Origin: Chloropicon primus
Taxonomy: Eukaryota > Chlorophyta > Chloropicophyceae > Chloropicales > Chloropicaceae
Length of the DNA stretch: 64,000 nt
Direction: 5' to 3'
Assembly: GCA_023205875.1 (NCBI GenBank)
Contig: CP060756.1
Coordinates: 930,001-994,000 of the forward strand
The translations under genes were made by a program, and so were the position numbers. Shown here piece after piece: positions 37,109 to 46,424 of the stretch (its first letter is position 1; each line of letters begins with the position of its first letter). The notes beneath the pieces are model-generated. The model did no database searches, was not told the origin of the DNA, and worked only from the letters and a program-made list of their open reading frames with translations.

Positions 37109-38050
37109 TCAACCCGTGCAGAAGTAATCCATCTGGTCAATGGTGCTGTTGAGGACGCTCGTGTGGACCTGGTGCCAGGGCACGAACACATAGGTCGTGA
37201 GCCCTTTGTTGTACGTGTGGGCGTCGTCCTCGTCGCTGGCCTGCGGGCTGGGATCCATTGGGATATACCTCCCGCTCTCCCTCGTGTAGCTCATCAGGGC
37301 TTGGATGTCCAGCCGGTTGTTCCTCGCCGGCGTGGTGGACCGCAGCCTGAGCTTGCTCCTGATCTCCGTCGACGTCGTCCCCGGATAAACCATGGACGTG
37401 TACACGAGGTCGTGGTGGAAGTGGTACCTCCCCAGAACGACTCCGTCCTCCCCATAGCACAAGGGCGTCTCGCCCGTGGGGATCGTCCTCATCCGCCTCG
37501 CCACCTTGGACACGGGAGCCGGGGTCGTCTTGTACAAGAACTGGCCGTCCGGAAGAAACCGAATGTACCGGTAGTAAAGGACCACGTGGACCGGGTTCTT
37601 TATCTTCCACTCCACGATCCCCGTCTTGATGTAGGTGTTCCTGGACACGTAGATGCCATCGAACCGAAGTCTTGGTCGGACGAGCCAAAGCCTTTTCCAG
37701 TTCCCTTGGTACTGCTTTTTCATCAGGTGGTGGATCTTCGTGCTCCCATGCTGGGGCCAGGCCTCCAAGCAAGCTTTCTTCCACAGATCCGCGTGCTGGA
37801 CGCTCTCCAGAAGGTGCTTGCAGGCGCAGGCCGCGTTCCCCAGAGAATACGGGTCGCAACTCATCAAGATTTTGTACAACAAGTCTTGCGGGAGCATAAC
37901 CAGCGGAGAGATCTCCGGCTCGTCATCCTCGTCATCCTCCCCGCTCCCCCTGCTCCGCTTCAGCCTCAAGCCGTACAGCGCGAACCAGGGCCGCGACCTC
38001 TGCAAGTAAAGCTCCACATCCGTATCCGTGTCCCCGCCCCCGCCTCTCAT
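37109..38050 (-). CDS. FBXO9: F-box protein, FBXO9/Hrt3-like
   Basis: 313 residues, one exon, start at the ATG 38048-38050 (MRGGGGDTDTDVELYLQ). The F-box is at about residues 48-100 (MLPQDLLYKILMSCDPYSLG then CACKHLLESVQHADLWKKAC). The C-terminal domain RFDGIYVSRNTYIKTGIVEW, VLYYRYIRFLPDGQFLYKTT and PVSKVARRM is the conserved FBXO9 domain. FBXO9 is the substrate receptor of SCF ubiquitin ligases; in animals it regulates TEL2/TTI1. The animal N-terminal TPR is missing here, as in some plant homologues. SCO1 is convergent, 129 bp away. Confidence 0.87.
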   Translation of the reverse strand: MRGGGGDTDTDVELYLQRSRPWFALYGLRLKRSRGSGEDDEDDEPEISPLVMLPQDLLYKILMSCDPYSLGNAACACKHLLESVQHADLWKKACLEAWPQHGSTKIHHLMKKQYQGNWKRLWLVRPRLRFDGIYVSRNTYIKTGIVEWKIKNPVHVVLYYRYIRFLPDGQFLYKTTPAPVSKVARRMRTIPTGETPLCYGEDGVVLGRYHFHHDLVYTSMVYPGTTSTEIRSKLRLRSTTPARNNRLDIQALMSYTRESGRYIPMDPSPQASDEDDAHTYNKGLTTYVFVPWHQVHTSVLNSTIDQMDYFCTG

Positions 38051-38405
38051 GGCGTATCCCCAAAGCTGCAGAGTCTTCTGACCCCCGGGGCGACCTTCTG
38101 CCCACCAAAGCGGCGCCCTCACCCGATCGTCTGATCCACCAGTTCCACGTCCGTCGCGAACCCAATCGCCGCGACCTCACTCCCCTTTCTGCCTCCCTGG
38201 ACCAAGCAACGTTCCCCTCGCAAGTCGTTTGGCGGATAAAATCCTCACCACGACGCCATTCCCTTCCACCAAGGAGTCGCGTGTCACCGTGAAAGATAGC
38301 GAGACGATCGTTCCCGCTTGCTCCCCTCCCCCTCCCTCGTCCCTCCTCCTCTCTCTCCTCTCCCCCGTGTACGTACTGCCCACGGCCTACGCCACCACCA
38401 ATTCT

Positions 38406-38452
<47 letters not shown>

Positions 38453-38483
38453 AGCGGCGCCTTTGAGGGAAAGGGAAGGCGGA
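38051..38483. other. Divergent intergenic region, FBXO9-like / SF3A1
   Basis: 433 bp between divergent starts, containing a perfect (GA)n run at 38409-38448 about 35 nt before the SF3A1 ATG. No gene was recognised. Confidence 0.45.
38409..38448 (+). repeat. (GA)n microsatellite before SF3A1
   Basis: About 20 GA units on the coding strand. Confidence 0.9.
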
Positions 38484-40688
38484 ATGACTGTGGGAGGCGA
38501 GGGAGATGGGGCGGGCCAGGGGGGTGGGGCCTTGGTGTCGGTGTCCGACGCAAAGACAAGGCTGACGTCGTCGGCGTACACTTCGGGTTTGGACCAAAGC
38601 GCGCAAGGTGCTGGAACCATTGGGTTGATCCTGCCTCCACCGGACTTGAGGGCTATTGTGGACAAAACGGCTCAGTTCATTGCGAAGAATGGCGAGGCTT
38701 TCGAGCAAAGGATTCTGTTGCAGCAGAAGGACAACAGCAAGTTCAGGTTCCTGTCTCCCAAGGACCCGTACAATGCGTACTACAAGGCGAAGATAGCCGA
38801 GTTCCAAGGGGGCTCGCCCGTGGAGGGAAAGAAGGGCGGGGAGGGTGGCCGGGACCAGGGCGGTGCCCCGGCGGGGCCTGCCGCCCAGCCGAGCATGGTG
38901 ATGAAGGAAGCCGACCAGGTGAAGCGGAGCGTTGTCGTCGACCAGGTCCTTGAGGTCCCCGCGGGCGAGGAGTACACGGTGAGGACTCCCGAGGGGCTGA
39001 CGGCTCTGGATCTGGACGTGGTTCGACTCACGGCCCAGTTCGTGGCGAAGAACGGGAAGTCCTTCCTTCAGGGAGTCACGAGCAGGGAGCACAACAACCC
39101 GCAGTTCCACTTTCTGAAGCCGACGCACTCCCTGTACAAGTTCTTCACCGAGTTGACAGAGGCCTACGAGAAGGTCCTGAGCCCCCAGAAGAAGACGCTC
39201 GAGGGCCTCGAGCACGACAGGGACAAGCCGGCGGAGGTTCTCTCGCGGTGCCTGAGGCGCTTGGAGTGGATGCGGGTCCAAGAGGACGAGAAGAGGGCGA
39301 GGGAGAGCAAGGAGGAAGCGGAGAGGACGGCGATGGCCCTGATCGACTGGAACGACTTTGTCGTCGTGGAGACCGTCGACTTCTACGAGGGAGAAGATCC
39401 GCAGCTCCCCGAGCCCCTGTCCTCCAAGGAGCTGGTGTCCATGTCGAAGGTGGAGCAGGCTGCAGAGGAGGAGGAGGAGGCCGCCATGGAGATGGATATG
39501 GACGAGGAAGAGATGGAGCTCGTGAAGGAGGCTGGCGTGGCGGCCCCGGCCTCGGCCACCACCGCCGCACCGAACATGCCGGCGCCAGAGCCGGAAATGA
39601 AGGTGGTCAAGAACTACAAGAGGCTCTCGCAGCTGAAGAGCGGCAAGGAGGAGAAGGGAACCAAGTTCGCGGTTTCTCCCATCACGGGGGAGCTCATTCC
39701 TGTGGACGACATGGCGGAGCACATGAGAATCAGCTTGATCGATCCAAAGTGGAAAGAGCAGAAGGAGAAGATGCTTGCGAAGATCAAGGACACCACCAAG
39801 GCGACCGACGACGAGATCGCCAGAAACGTTTCTTCTCTGGCGACCACGAGGCCGGACATCTTTGGAAGCACCCAGGAGGAAATCTCGAGAATCATCGCCG
39901 CGGAGGTGGAGAGGTCCAAGAAGGCCGCGGATTTCGCGGAAAACAGGAGGAGACAGGAGCACGAGCAGCAGGCCCCCTCCTCGGCCCAGCCCCAGCCCCA
40001 GCCCCGGGGAAGGGGAATGCCGCCCCCGCCGGGGACCCGCGTGCCCGCAGCCGGACCCGCGGGGAGGGGCGGGTACGCTCCCGGAATTCCTCAGCAGATG
40101 CAGCCCCCTTACGGTCGCGGGGCGCCCCCGCCCCGCTCGATGGGCCCTCCCGGGGCGCAGATGCACGGCGTGCCGCCGCCTCACCCCATGGGTCCGCCCG
40201 GAGTGCAGATGCGCGGCATGCCGCCGCCTCACCCCATGGGCCCGCCCGGGGCGCAGATGCACGGCATGCCGCCCCGGCCCATGCCCCCCTCCAGGGCAGC
40301 GGAGGATCCCCCCAGGTCCCTGCCCCCCAAACCGGAGGACGAGGAAGCTGCTCCTCCGCCAGGGAAGAGGGCGAGAGTGGAAAAGCAGGCGCTGCAGCCA
40401 GAGGCGCAGTGGCTTGCTTCTCACCCTGGCGCCGTGAGGTTGAGTCTCAAGCTCCCGAGCGGGGAATCGGATCACGTCGAGGTCGAGTCCCTGTCCACTA
40501 CAGTTGCCGACCTGAAGAGGAGCCTGGAGGACAAGGTCGGCCTGGCAGCGAACAAGCAGAAGCTGCAGTTTGACGGAACCTGGCTCAAGGACGCCAAGAC
40601 TCTGGCGTTCTACAACATGAGCGAGGAGGGCGAGGTCAAGGTCCAAGCCAAGGAGAGGGGAGGGCGTCGAGGGGGAGAGAAGAAGTGA
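38484..40688 (+). CDS. SF3A1: Splicing factor 3A subunit 1 (SF3a120 / PRP21)
   Basis: 734 residues, one exon, first true ATG at 38484. SF3A1 is part of the U2 snRNP and helps it bind the branch site. Domains in order: SURP1 at about 48-107 (DLRAIVDKTAQFIAKNGEAF), SURP2 at about 172-232 (VVRLTAQFVAKNGKSFLQGV), the PRP21-type region binding SF3A3 at about 240-440 (DWNDFVVVETVDFYEGED; PITGELIPVDDMAEHMRISL), Pro/Gly/Met repeats at about 510-620 (MGPPGAQMHGVPPPHP units), and a ubiquitin-like domain at about 650-734 (VADLKRSLEDKVGLAANKQK). This is the full plant/animal layout. TGTAA at 40721. Confidence 0.96.
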   Translation: MTVGGEGDGAGQGGGALVSVSDAKTRLTSSAYTSGLDQSAQGAGTIGLILPPPDLRAIVDKTAQFIAKNGEAFEQRILLQQKDNSKFRFLSPKDPYNAYYKAKIAEFQGGSPVEGKKGGEGGRDQGGAPAGPAAQPSMVMKEADQVKRSVVVDQVLEVPAGEEYTVRTPEGLTALDLDVVRLTAQFVAKNGKSFLQGVTSREHNNPQFHFLKPTHSLYKFFTELTEAYEKVLSPQKKTLEGLEHDRDKPAEVLSRCLRRLEWMRVQEDEKRARESKEEAERTAMALIDWNDFVVVETVDFYEGEDPQLPEPLSSKELVSMSKVEQAAEEEEEAAMEMDMDEEEMELVKEAGVAAPASATTAAPNMPAPEPEMKVVKNYKRLSQLKSGKEEKGTKFAVSPITGELIPVDDMAEHMRISLIDPKWKEQKEKMLAKIKDTTKATDDEIARNVSSLATTRPDIFGSTQEEISRIIAAEVERSKKAADFAENRRRQEHEQQAPSSAQPQPQPRGRGMPPPPGTRVPAAGPAGRGGYAPGIPQQMQPPYGRGAPPPRSMGPPGAQMHGVPPPHPMGPPGVQMRGMPPPHPMGPPGAQMHGMPPRPMPPSRAAEDPPRSLPPKPEDEEAAPPPGKRARVEKQALQPEAQWLASHPGAVRLSLKLPSGESDHVEVESLSTTVADLKRSLEDKVGLAANKQKLQFDGTWLKDAKTLAFYNMSEEGEVKVQAKERGGRRGGEKK

Positions 40689-40720
40689 AGTGGCGGAGAA
40701 TGAAAGAGAAGACTTGTATC

Positions 40721-40725
40721 TGTAA
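40721..40725 (+). terminator. TGTAA poly(A) signal, SF3A1
   Basis: TGTAA 33 nt after the SF3A1 stop, within a 64-bp convergent gap. Confidence 0.5.
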
Positions 40726-40752
40726 AGGGTTGTATTTCTAGATGACTTGATT

Positions 40753-41517
40753 TCACAAAGATTTGGGCTGCTGCGAGTCCTTGTGCCCGTGCACGGACTG
40801 GGTCTTCGTCTGGTTCCTGTCCGCGTACTTCTCCCTGTTCTTGCCGAAGGGCTGGAACACTTGGCGGAACTTGCTGTGCAGGTACCTCACCTTGTCTGGC
40901 GTGTCCGGCGTGAACCTCTTCTTTCCCGCGTTGTGCTTCTGGTTCAGCTCCCTCTCCCTGCCCTTGACGTAGCTCGACTGGAGCTGGTTCATCCTCTGGC
41001 GAAGCAGCAGCAAAAAGAAGAAGAGGAAGAAGAAGAAGGTGTTCCCGTGAGACGCACGCACACGTCAGGGGTCAGTCCAATCGCAGGGGAGAAAAGAAGT
41101 CGTCTCTCGTACCTGGGTGTGCACCTGGAGCCTGTCCAGGGCGTTCACACTCCGCCCGGCCTCGCTGATCGTGTTCAGCGAAGAGTTGTGAGCCCGGCCG
41201 ACCTTTGGCAGAAGCTTCGCCCGGAGCTTGCCCAAGTTGAACGCCTGCGGGCCCACCGCGGTCCTCCCCGTCGGACTCTCGTTCGTCTTCGCCCCACTGG
41301 GCGTCGCCCCCCCCTGCCTCTTCCCCTGGCGTGGCATCTGCTGCTTCTCGATTTTGCGGACCGGATCGTTCTTTCCTCGACTCCTCCTCAGGTCGTCTAA
41401 AGACGCTCGGTACGGGTAGCTCTTTGCGCGCTCCTTCGACGCTCTCGCACGCTGCGCCACGAGTCGCGGTGGTATCACAGAAGACAAAGAAGAAGAAGAC
41501 TCCCTCTCGCTCTCCAT
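40753..41517 (-). CDS. Unknown basic protein, one intron
   Basis: Minus-strand exons 41517-41113 and 40995-40753 with a 117-nt intron (GTACGA...CCAG) in phase 0, giving 215 residues. I do not recognise the family. It is strongly basic. Exon 1 has a Ser-rich start, KERAKSYPYRASLDDLRRSR and LGKLRAKLLPKVGRAHNSSL. Exon 2 has MNQLQSSYVKGRERELNQKH, TPDTPDKVRYLHSKFRQVFQ and PFGKNREKYADRNQTKTQS. The exon-2 block around VFQPFGKNREKYA looks conserved in style. There is no membrane segment or transit peptide. The exon join is supported by consensus splice sites and by both flanking frames being coding-like. It is divergent from NAXE, with 93 bp between starts. Confidence 0.65.
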
Positions 41518-41610
41518 AGTTTTTCGACGACGACAAGGACGGTTTCGAGACGTTTCGTTCCCCTTATCAAGGGGCCCTGACCTCGCGGACAAGGAAATGA
41601 AAATGAGTAG

Positions 41611-42483
41611 ATGAGCAGCTTGGTCTTGGCGCGGTTGGTGCGGAAGGCAAGGGGAGTGCGGACGCGACATCTCCCTGTGCCTGTGCCTGCTCCTGTCACC
41701 ACCAGCGGCAGGGCCTGGCCAGGAAGGTCTTCTCGTTCCTCCGGCTACGCGGAGATGGCTTCGAGGGGAGGGGGTGGCGTTGGTGGGAATTTGTCGTACC
41801 TGTCGCAGCAGGAGGCGATCAGGGTGGACGAGGAGCTGATGGGGCCGAGGCTGGGGTTCTCGGTCGACCAGCTGATGGAGCTGGCGGGCCTGAGCTGCGC
41901 GTGCGCGCTCGCGGAGGTGTACGACAAGGCGACGCACCCTGCTGTGCTCGTGTTTTGCGGTCCGGGGAACAACGGGGGGGACGGCCTGGTGGCAGCGAGG
42001 CACTTGACGCACTTTGGCCGGGACGTTCGCGTCTGCTATCCGAAGAGGACGGACAGGGAGCTCTACAAGGGGCTGGTCAAGCAGCTCGAGAGCTTGGGCG
42101 TCCCGTTTGTCGAGGTGGACGAGGCCATCGCCTCTCTGCCGGCGTGCAGCGTCGTCCTCGACGCCATGTTCGGCTTCAGCTTCAAGGGGGAGCCGAGGCC
42201 GCCCTTCAAGGCGGTCATCGAGGAGCTCTCGGGCTGCGGCAAGCCCATCGTGTCCGTGGACATCCCGAGCGGCTGGCACGTGGACCAGGAGGACGGCGGG
42301 GCCGAGGACCTCCTTCGACCGGAGATGCTGATATCTCTCACGGCGCCCAAGGAGTGCGCGAGGCGATTCAAGGGGAAGCATCACTTTCTGGGTGGGAGGT
42401 TCGTGCCCCCCGAGATCAGGGAGAGGTTCGGCCTCAGCCTTCCCGAATTCCCGGGCACCAGCCAGTGCGTCAGAATCTCCTAA
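41611..42483 (+). CDS. NAXE: NAD(P)H-hydrate epimerase (YjeF_N family)
   Basis: 290 residues, one exon. The enzyme epimerises R- to S-NAD(P)HX, so that the dehydratase can repair hydrated NAD(P)H. Motifs: LSQQEAIRVDEELMGPRLGF, VDQLMELAGLSCACAL, VFCGPGNNGGDGLVAARHL (the NNGGDG nucleotide site), VVLDAMFGFSFKG (catalytic Asp) and VSVDIPSGWHVD. Only the N-terminal YjeF domain is present; the dehydratase domain of bacterial fusions is absent. About 47 residues before the domain (MSSLVLARLVRKARGVRTRH) are basic and read as a mitochondrial or plastid transit peptide, as known for plant and animal NAXE. An alternative cytosolic start is the internal ATG of MASRGGGG. Confidence 0.94.
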   Translation: MSSLVLARLVRKARGVRTRHLPVPVPAPVTTSGRAWPGRSSRSSGYAEMASRGGGGVGGNLSYLSQQEAIRVDEELMGPRLGFSVDQLMELAGLSCACALAEVYDKATHPAVLVFCGPGNNGGDGLVAARHLTHFGRDVRVCYPKRTDRELYKGLVKQLESLGVPFVEVDEAIASLPACSVVLDAMFGFSFKGEPRPPFKAVIEELSGCGKPIVSVDIPSGWHVDQEDGGAEDLLRPEMLISLTAPKECARRFKGKHHFLGGRFVPPEIRERFGLSLPEFPGTSQCVRIS

Positions 42484-42514
42484 AGCTCTTTACTTTTTTT
42501 TTTAATTCCTTGCA

Positions 42515-43507
42515 TCAATACTGCAGCCTCCTTTTCCCGGCGTTCAGCCTCTCCAGCGTCTCCATGGTCTCCGGGTTCTCCAACAGCTTCATCAGCGTCG
42601 ACAAGTTCTTGCTGCCGAGGGTCTTCCTCGTCTCCGAGTTCATGATAGAAAGTCTGAGGTCCGGGCTCGTGAGGTCAAACTTCTTGTACAGCAGCGCTTC
42701 CTGGTCCTGGAGCTGCCTGTCCTGCGTCTCGATGTTCGACGACAGCCTCTTGAACTCCTCCCTGATCTTGGTGAGAGCAACCTTCCCCTCCCGCCACTGC
42801 TCGTCAGACTTTCTCAGAAGGTTTTGCAGAGAAGTGAACTTCTTCCCAAGATTTTCGTTCGCTTCGACCACATCCTTCGCCTTGGCCTTCCACTCGTTCA
42901 CTTCGACCGTCTTCTGCGCGAGCTCCTCCATCTGGTCCTTGATGACCTCCCGCTGCAGCTCCGCGTGCTCCCTGAGCACTTGGACTGACGCGCTAGCTCC
43001 ACTGGGCTGACTCCTGGGCTGGGGGGGGCTGGCCGGGACAAAGTCCTCAACTCGGGGAATGCGTGTCACCAAGGGCGAGGTCGAGGGCGTCCGACCCTCG
43101 CTTGGGTTCAGTCGCACCCCAATGCGCACTCTCCCCCCGTCATCGCTGCTCTTGTCCCCCCCTCTCAGTGGTCTCAATTCGTACAGCTCAAAGTCTGAAT
43201 CTGAGACTCCGCAAAGCTCGCTCACCCTTTTCCTCAGGCCCTCCCCGTTGAGGTCTTCCCCCTTCCCGCTTATCGTGAAGGCGTCCTCGAGGGACATCCA
43301 GCTGCAAGTCGCCACCTTTCCCGCGGGGCGGTCCCCCGAGCGGTCCTCCCCTGCCCTCCCCCCTTCCCCTTCAACTCCTCCTCCCTCAATTGCCGCATTG
43401 GAAGACGGTGAAGTCTGCCCGCTTCCGGGCCGTGGAATCAAGGGCTCGTCGCTCGTGAGGTCGTCCATGCACAGCACCACGTCGTGCCTCTCCCTCTCCT
43501 CTTCCAT
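42515..43507 (-). CDS. Unknown coiled-coil protein
   Basis: 330 residues from the ATG at 43505-43507 (MEEERERHDVV). An in-frame ATG at 43553-43555 would add 16 residues, but it lies almost on a TATATATA element (43561-43568), so the inner start is preferred. I do not recognise the family. Residues about 55-130 contain a small globular-looking part (MSLEDAFTISGKGEDLNGEG, VSELCGVSDSDFELYELRPL). A Pro/Ser linker follows, then a coiled coil of about 100 residues (REVIKDQMEELAQKTVEVNE onward). The end LSTLMKLLENPETMETLERL is helical. Convergent with NAXE, 31 bp apart. The upstream minus-strand PhyH gene ends 82 bp away. Confidence 0.65.
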   Translation of the reverse strand: MEEERERHDVVLCMDDLTSDEPLIPRPGSGQTSPSSNAAIEGGGVEGEGGRAGEDRSGDRPAGKVATCSWMSLEDAFTISGKGEDLNGEGLRKRVSELCGVSDSDFELYELRPLRGGDKSSDDGGRVRIGVRLNPSEGRTPSTSPLVTRIPRVEDFVPASPPQPRSQPSGASASVQVLREHAELQREVIKDQMEELAQKTVEVNEWKAKAKDVVEANENLGKKFTSLQNLLRKSDEQWREGKVALTKIREEFKRLSSNIETQDRQLQDQEALLYKKFDLTSPDLRLSIMNSETRKTLGSKNLSTLMKLLENPETMETLERLNAGKRRLQY

Positions 43508-43558
43508 CCTTGCGTACTGACAACCGACAACCCCTTCGTGGGCACTCAATTCCATTAT

Positions 43559-43570
43559 AATATATATAGG
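43559..43570 (-). promoter_or_regulatory. Candidate TATA element
   Basis: TATAATATATAT-type sequence 52-63 nt before the chosen start of the coiled-coil gene, in the 82-bp gap after the PhyH stop. It reads as TATA on both strands. A TSS about 30 nt downstream would favour the inner ATG. Position-based inference only. Confidence 0.35.
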
Positions 43571-43589
43571 ATCATGATTATTTGATAAT

Positions 43590-44963
43590 CTATTGATCTC
43601 CTCCATCATTGAGAATCTTCCTGAGCTCTTCTGGGACTTTGTACCAATGCTCAAAGTAGCCCAGGGCATCCTTGATGAGGTCGAGCCTGTCCCTCACGTC
43701 CCCGGAGCCCAGCTTTTGCTCCAGGGTGCTCAAAGTGAGACAGCTCTTCGCATCGAACTCCTGAATCGCGTCCTGCCTCCTGAACACGAGGGCTATACTG
43801 CTCCTGGGAGCCCTCGCACCGGTGGAGTGGCAGCTCGAGCCCCAGTGAATAGTGTTGCCGAACCAGCACATGACGCTGCCGGCATCACCCGGAAGGGGTT
43901 GAATGCCATTCAGCGGGAAGGAGAGGAACTTTTTCCCTTTCATACTCCCTTCTGTCGACACTTGCATGTGCTCGTAGACTCCGTCCTTGTCAAAATTTGC
44001 GTCGAACTCTCGGGGGACCACGTACATGCACCCGTTCTCGAGCGTGACCGTGTTGAGTGGAATCCAAACCGAGAGGATCTTGGGGGAGCCGTCGCTGAAG
44101 GTGCTCGCGGAGTACGTGTAGTCGCGGTGCGGAAGGGCGAAGTTTGTCCCCATGTAACCAGGATTTTTGTTGTCCTTCTCATGGTTCAGGTGGAACGCAG
44201 CGATGGAGGGCTCAAGAACGCACGGGCCCTCCAAGATCTTCTCGACGCTGCTCCAGCACTGCTTGACCAGACCCCAGGGCTCGTCGTAGACAAAGGAAAA
44301 CACGGGAGGCCAATTGTGGTCCTGCAAAGCCTTGATGATCCCTCTCGTCCTTCGGGCGACCGTCTTCGACACCAAGTCCTCCAGGCTGAGGAAGCCCCTC
44401 TCAAGCAATCTTTCTCGAGACGCTTGGGATTCGCTCGTCGAGAGGGTCCTCCCCTCCCCAACCCCTCGCCCTCCCAGGCAACAACTCGCCTTGGGGAGAT
44501 CTGGGTTGTCGCCCACCAGATTTTGCCAGTACTCAAAGCGCGTCAGCAGTTCGTGGTTCATTCCGGGATTCGCCTCTGGCTTTGGTCCGCTCCCCTCCCC
44601 CTCCTCCTCCTCCTCCTCGCTGCTTGTGTCGTCGTAAGCTCCCCGGATCTCCTCGGCTTGGGCTTCCCTGCGATACAGATGTCCCAACCTCTCCCTCAGG
44701 ATGTCGCACGCCCTGTCTATTGCCGTTTCCATGTCCTTCTCCTGCTCCAGGCAATCGATCGCCGCCACGAGCGCCGACTTCTCCTCCTTGTCGTGCATCT
44801 GGGCCTCCCTCACTGTCGCCTCCTTCACGATGGATTCCTTCAGCTTCTGCATGCGAACCTTCAGCTTCACCTTGCTCTGTGAATCTTGGGGTCCCATCTG
44901 AGACCCGAGCAAGGTCGCCGCCATCAGGGTTGGAACTTTCTTCTGTGCTGTTGCCTCTGCCAT
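43590..44963 (-). CDS. Phytanoyl-CoA dioxygenase (PhyH) family protein
   Basis: 457 residues, one exon, ATG at 44961-44963 (MAEATAQKKVPTL). The family comprises Fe(II)/2-oxoglutarate dioxygenases with the facial triad H-x-D...H. Visible: LPHRDYTYS (His, Asp), CWFGNTIHWGSSCHSTG (second His) and RSSIALVFRR (2-oxoglutarate-binding Arg). Support blocks are LSVWIPLNTVTLENGCMYVV and DAGSVMCWFGN. The N-terminal 150 residues are helical, with an acidic EEEEEEGEG stretch. Many PhyH members hydroxylate small molecules other than phytanoyl-CoA, so the substrate is open. No peroxisomal targeting signal is evident: the C-terminus is LNDGGDQ, not SKL-like. Confidence 0.88.
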   Translation of the reverse strand: MAEATAQKKVPTLMAATLLGSQMGPQDSQSKVKLKVRMQKLKESIVKEATVREAQMHDKEEKSALVAAIDCLEQEKDMETAIDRACDILRERLGHLYRREAQAEEIRGAYDDTSSEEEEEEGEGSGPKPEANPGMNHELLTRFEYWQNLVGDNPDLPKASCCLGGRGVGEGRTLSTSESQASRERLLERGFLSLEDLVSKTVARRTRGIIKALQDHNWPPVFSFVYDEPWGLVKQCWSSVEKILEGPCVLEPSIAAFHLNHEKDNKNPGYMGTNFALPHRDYTYSASTFSDGSPKILSVWIPLNTVTLENGCMYVVPREFDANFDKDGVYEHMQVSTEGSMKGKKFLSFPLNGIQPLPGDAGSVMCWFGNTIHWGSSCHSTGARAPRSSIALVFRRQDAIQEFDAKSCLTLSTLEQKLGSGDVRDRLDLIKDALGYFEHWYKVPEELRKILNDGGDQ

Positions 44964-45091
44964 CCCGAACCACTGCCGATCGACCGTGGTGAACAAGACG
45001 GGAACCCTCGCCTGGCTCTCGCTCACCAAGTGGTGAAAGGCCTAGTCTCTCTCTCTCAATTCCTTCAGCTGTCGCAGTCGTTCGTTTGAGG

Positions 45092-46073
45092 ATGTCGTCG
45101 TTGGGAGCCGTGCAGGCGGACGGGTACTATTGTGAGTGAGGGGCGGGGAGGGAGCGGCGGTGTCTTACGACTCGGGTCCTGACTTTCGTGTTCTTCTCTT
45201 CTCTTCTCTTCCCTTCTCTTCCCGTTCGCCAGACCCGCCCGAGTACGATGGACGGAAGCATGGCGGGTTGAACTCGTTCAGGAAGAGCCACGCCCTAGGC
45301 AAGCGGGCGAAGAAGCTCAAGTCGGAGGGAGTCCTCGTGGTCCGGTTCGAGATGCCCTTCAACGTCACGTGCTCCGGCTGCTCCAACACCATAGGGAAGG
45401 GGGTTCGTTTCAACGCCGAGAAGAGGCAGGAGGTAAGTTCCCCTCACCTCCTGAGGGTCGATGAAGCTGTTCAAGTCACGTTCGCTAACGCTCTTTGTGT
45501 GGTTGCTCCCAGGGATCCTATTACACCACGAAGATATGGAAGTTCCGCATGAGAAGCCCCTGCTGCAAGGACAACTTCATAGAGGTGAAGACGGACCCGA
45601 AGAACACGGACTACATCGTGACTCTCGGAGCGACCCGCAAGAGGGACTCGCTCGTGGAGGCGGGGCGGCCAGGGGAAGGCAACCTCGTGATCGACCTCGC
45701 GGACGAGGACCAGAGGAACAGCGTGGGCAACGCGTTCGAGAAGCTGGAGAAGAGCCGAGAGCAAATGAGTGCGGCGTCCAGGGCCAACAAGGAGATCGAA
45801 GAGCTGAAACGACACAGCAGGGCGACGACGCAGAGGGACTACGCGATGAACCGTCAGCTGAGAAGGTCGAACCGCAGCAAGAGGAACAGGGAGAAGGCCT
45901 TGGTCTCGGAGGGGAAGGCCCTCGGGTTAAGCTCGTCGATCAAACTCCTTCCAAAATTGAAGGACGAGCCTGGGGCAACGAGCTTTGCCGTGCTGAAGAG
46001 CAGAAGCCTTTCGGCGGCGGCGAGCTCGAGGGCGAAGAGGAGGAAGATCAGAAAGCAGAGCATCTTCGGATAG
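45092..46073 (+). CDS. CWC16 / CCDC130-type splicing factor, three exons
   Basis: Exons are 45092-45131, 45233-45432 and 45513-46073. Introns of 101 and 80 nt begin GTGAGT and GTAAGT and end AG, giving 266 residues. The family (yeast Yju2/Saf4, human CCDC94/CCDC130) acts in or around the spliceosome. The spliced start reads [20 protein letters not shown] then [20 protein letters not shown], matching YYPPDF...KHGSLN of CCDC130. It continues [40 protein letters not shown] and [20 protein letters not shown]; the Cys residues form the family's zinc site. The C-terminus is Lys/Arg/Ser-rich. CCDC130-like is preferred over CCDC94-like from the N-terminus. TGTAA at 46093. Confidence 0.92.
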
Positions 46074-46092
46074 GAGCTTGTTACAATATATG

Positions 46093-46097
46093 TGTAA
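46093..46097 (+). terminator. TGTAA poly(A) signal, CWC16 gene
   Basis: TGTAA 20 nt after the CWC16 stop and just before the inserted ABCG fragment. Confidence 0.45.
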
Positions 46098-46121
46098 TCA
46101 TGTACATCATTTCGACCCCTG

Positions 46122-46424
46122 CGTCTTCGCTTCCAGCATTCTCCAGTTGCCCATGATGTTCGTCTTGGGGATCGCGGCCCTCACCGTCGGCGGGGACTGC
46201 GTCAGCCTTTACCACGTTCCGATGTACGACCAGATGCTGATGTTGTATGCCTCCACGCTCTCGGCCCCTTTCTCTTCCTTCTTGCGTTTGTGGAATCATG
46301 GTGCTTGAGGCGGACGTTCCCTGGCCCTTGAAAGTTTTCTGCTACATCCTTCCTTTGAAGCACGTTTTGAAGAGTGCGATGCATACCGTCCTTCACGAGA
46401 CCACGTTCCGCGGAGCGATTTTGG
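46122..46424 (+). pseudogene. Partial duplicate of the ABCG membrane domain
   Basis: About 303 bp nearly identical to 24864-25240 of the intact ABCG gene 21 kb away, in the same orientation. The first 139 bp differ by about three substitutions (for example TAC to GAC and GGC to GAC). A 74-bp deletion then shifts the frame near 46262-46289, and the copy resumes at GTGGAATCATGG and ends after GCGGAGCGATTTTGG. It encodes only the loop around CVFASSILQLPMMFVLGIAA and PLKVFCYILPLK, with no nucleotide-binding domain, so it cannot make a transporter. High identity means a recent duplication. No target-site duplication or poly(A) is obvious, and since it lies inside exon 2 it does not tell whether RNA or DNA was the donor. 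Confidence 0.92.

Noticed and set aside
37932-40646. Long minus-strand open frame of about 900 codons under SF3A1
   Set aside because: It overlaps the complete SF3A1 on the opposite strand and reads as low-complexity Leu/Arg/His text.
46122-46424. ABCG fragment considered as an independent small gene
   Set aside because: It is a frame-shifted partial copy without a start context or nucleotide-binding domain and nearly identical to the source gene.
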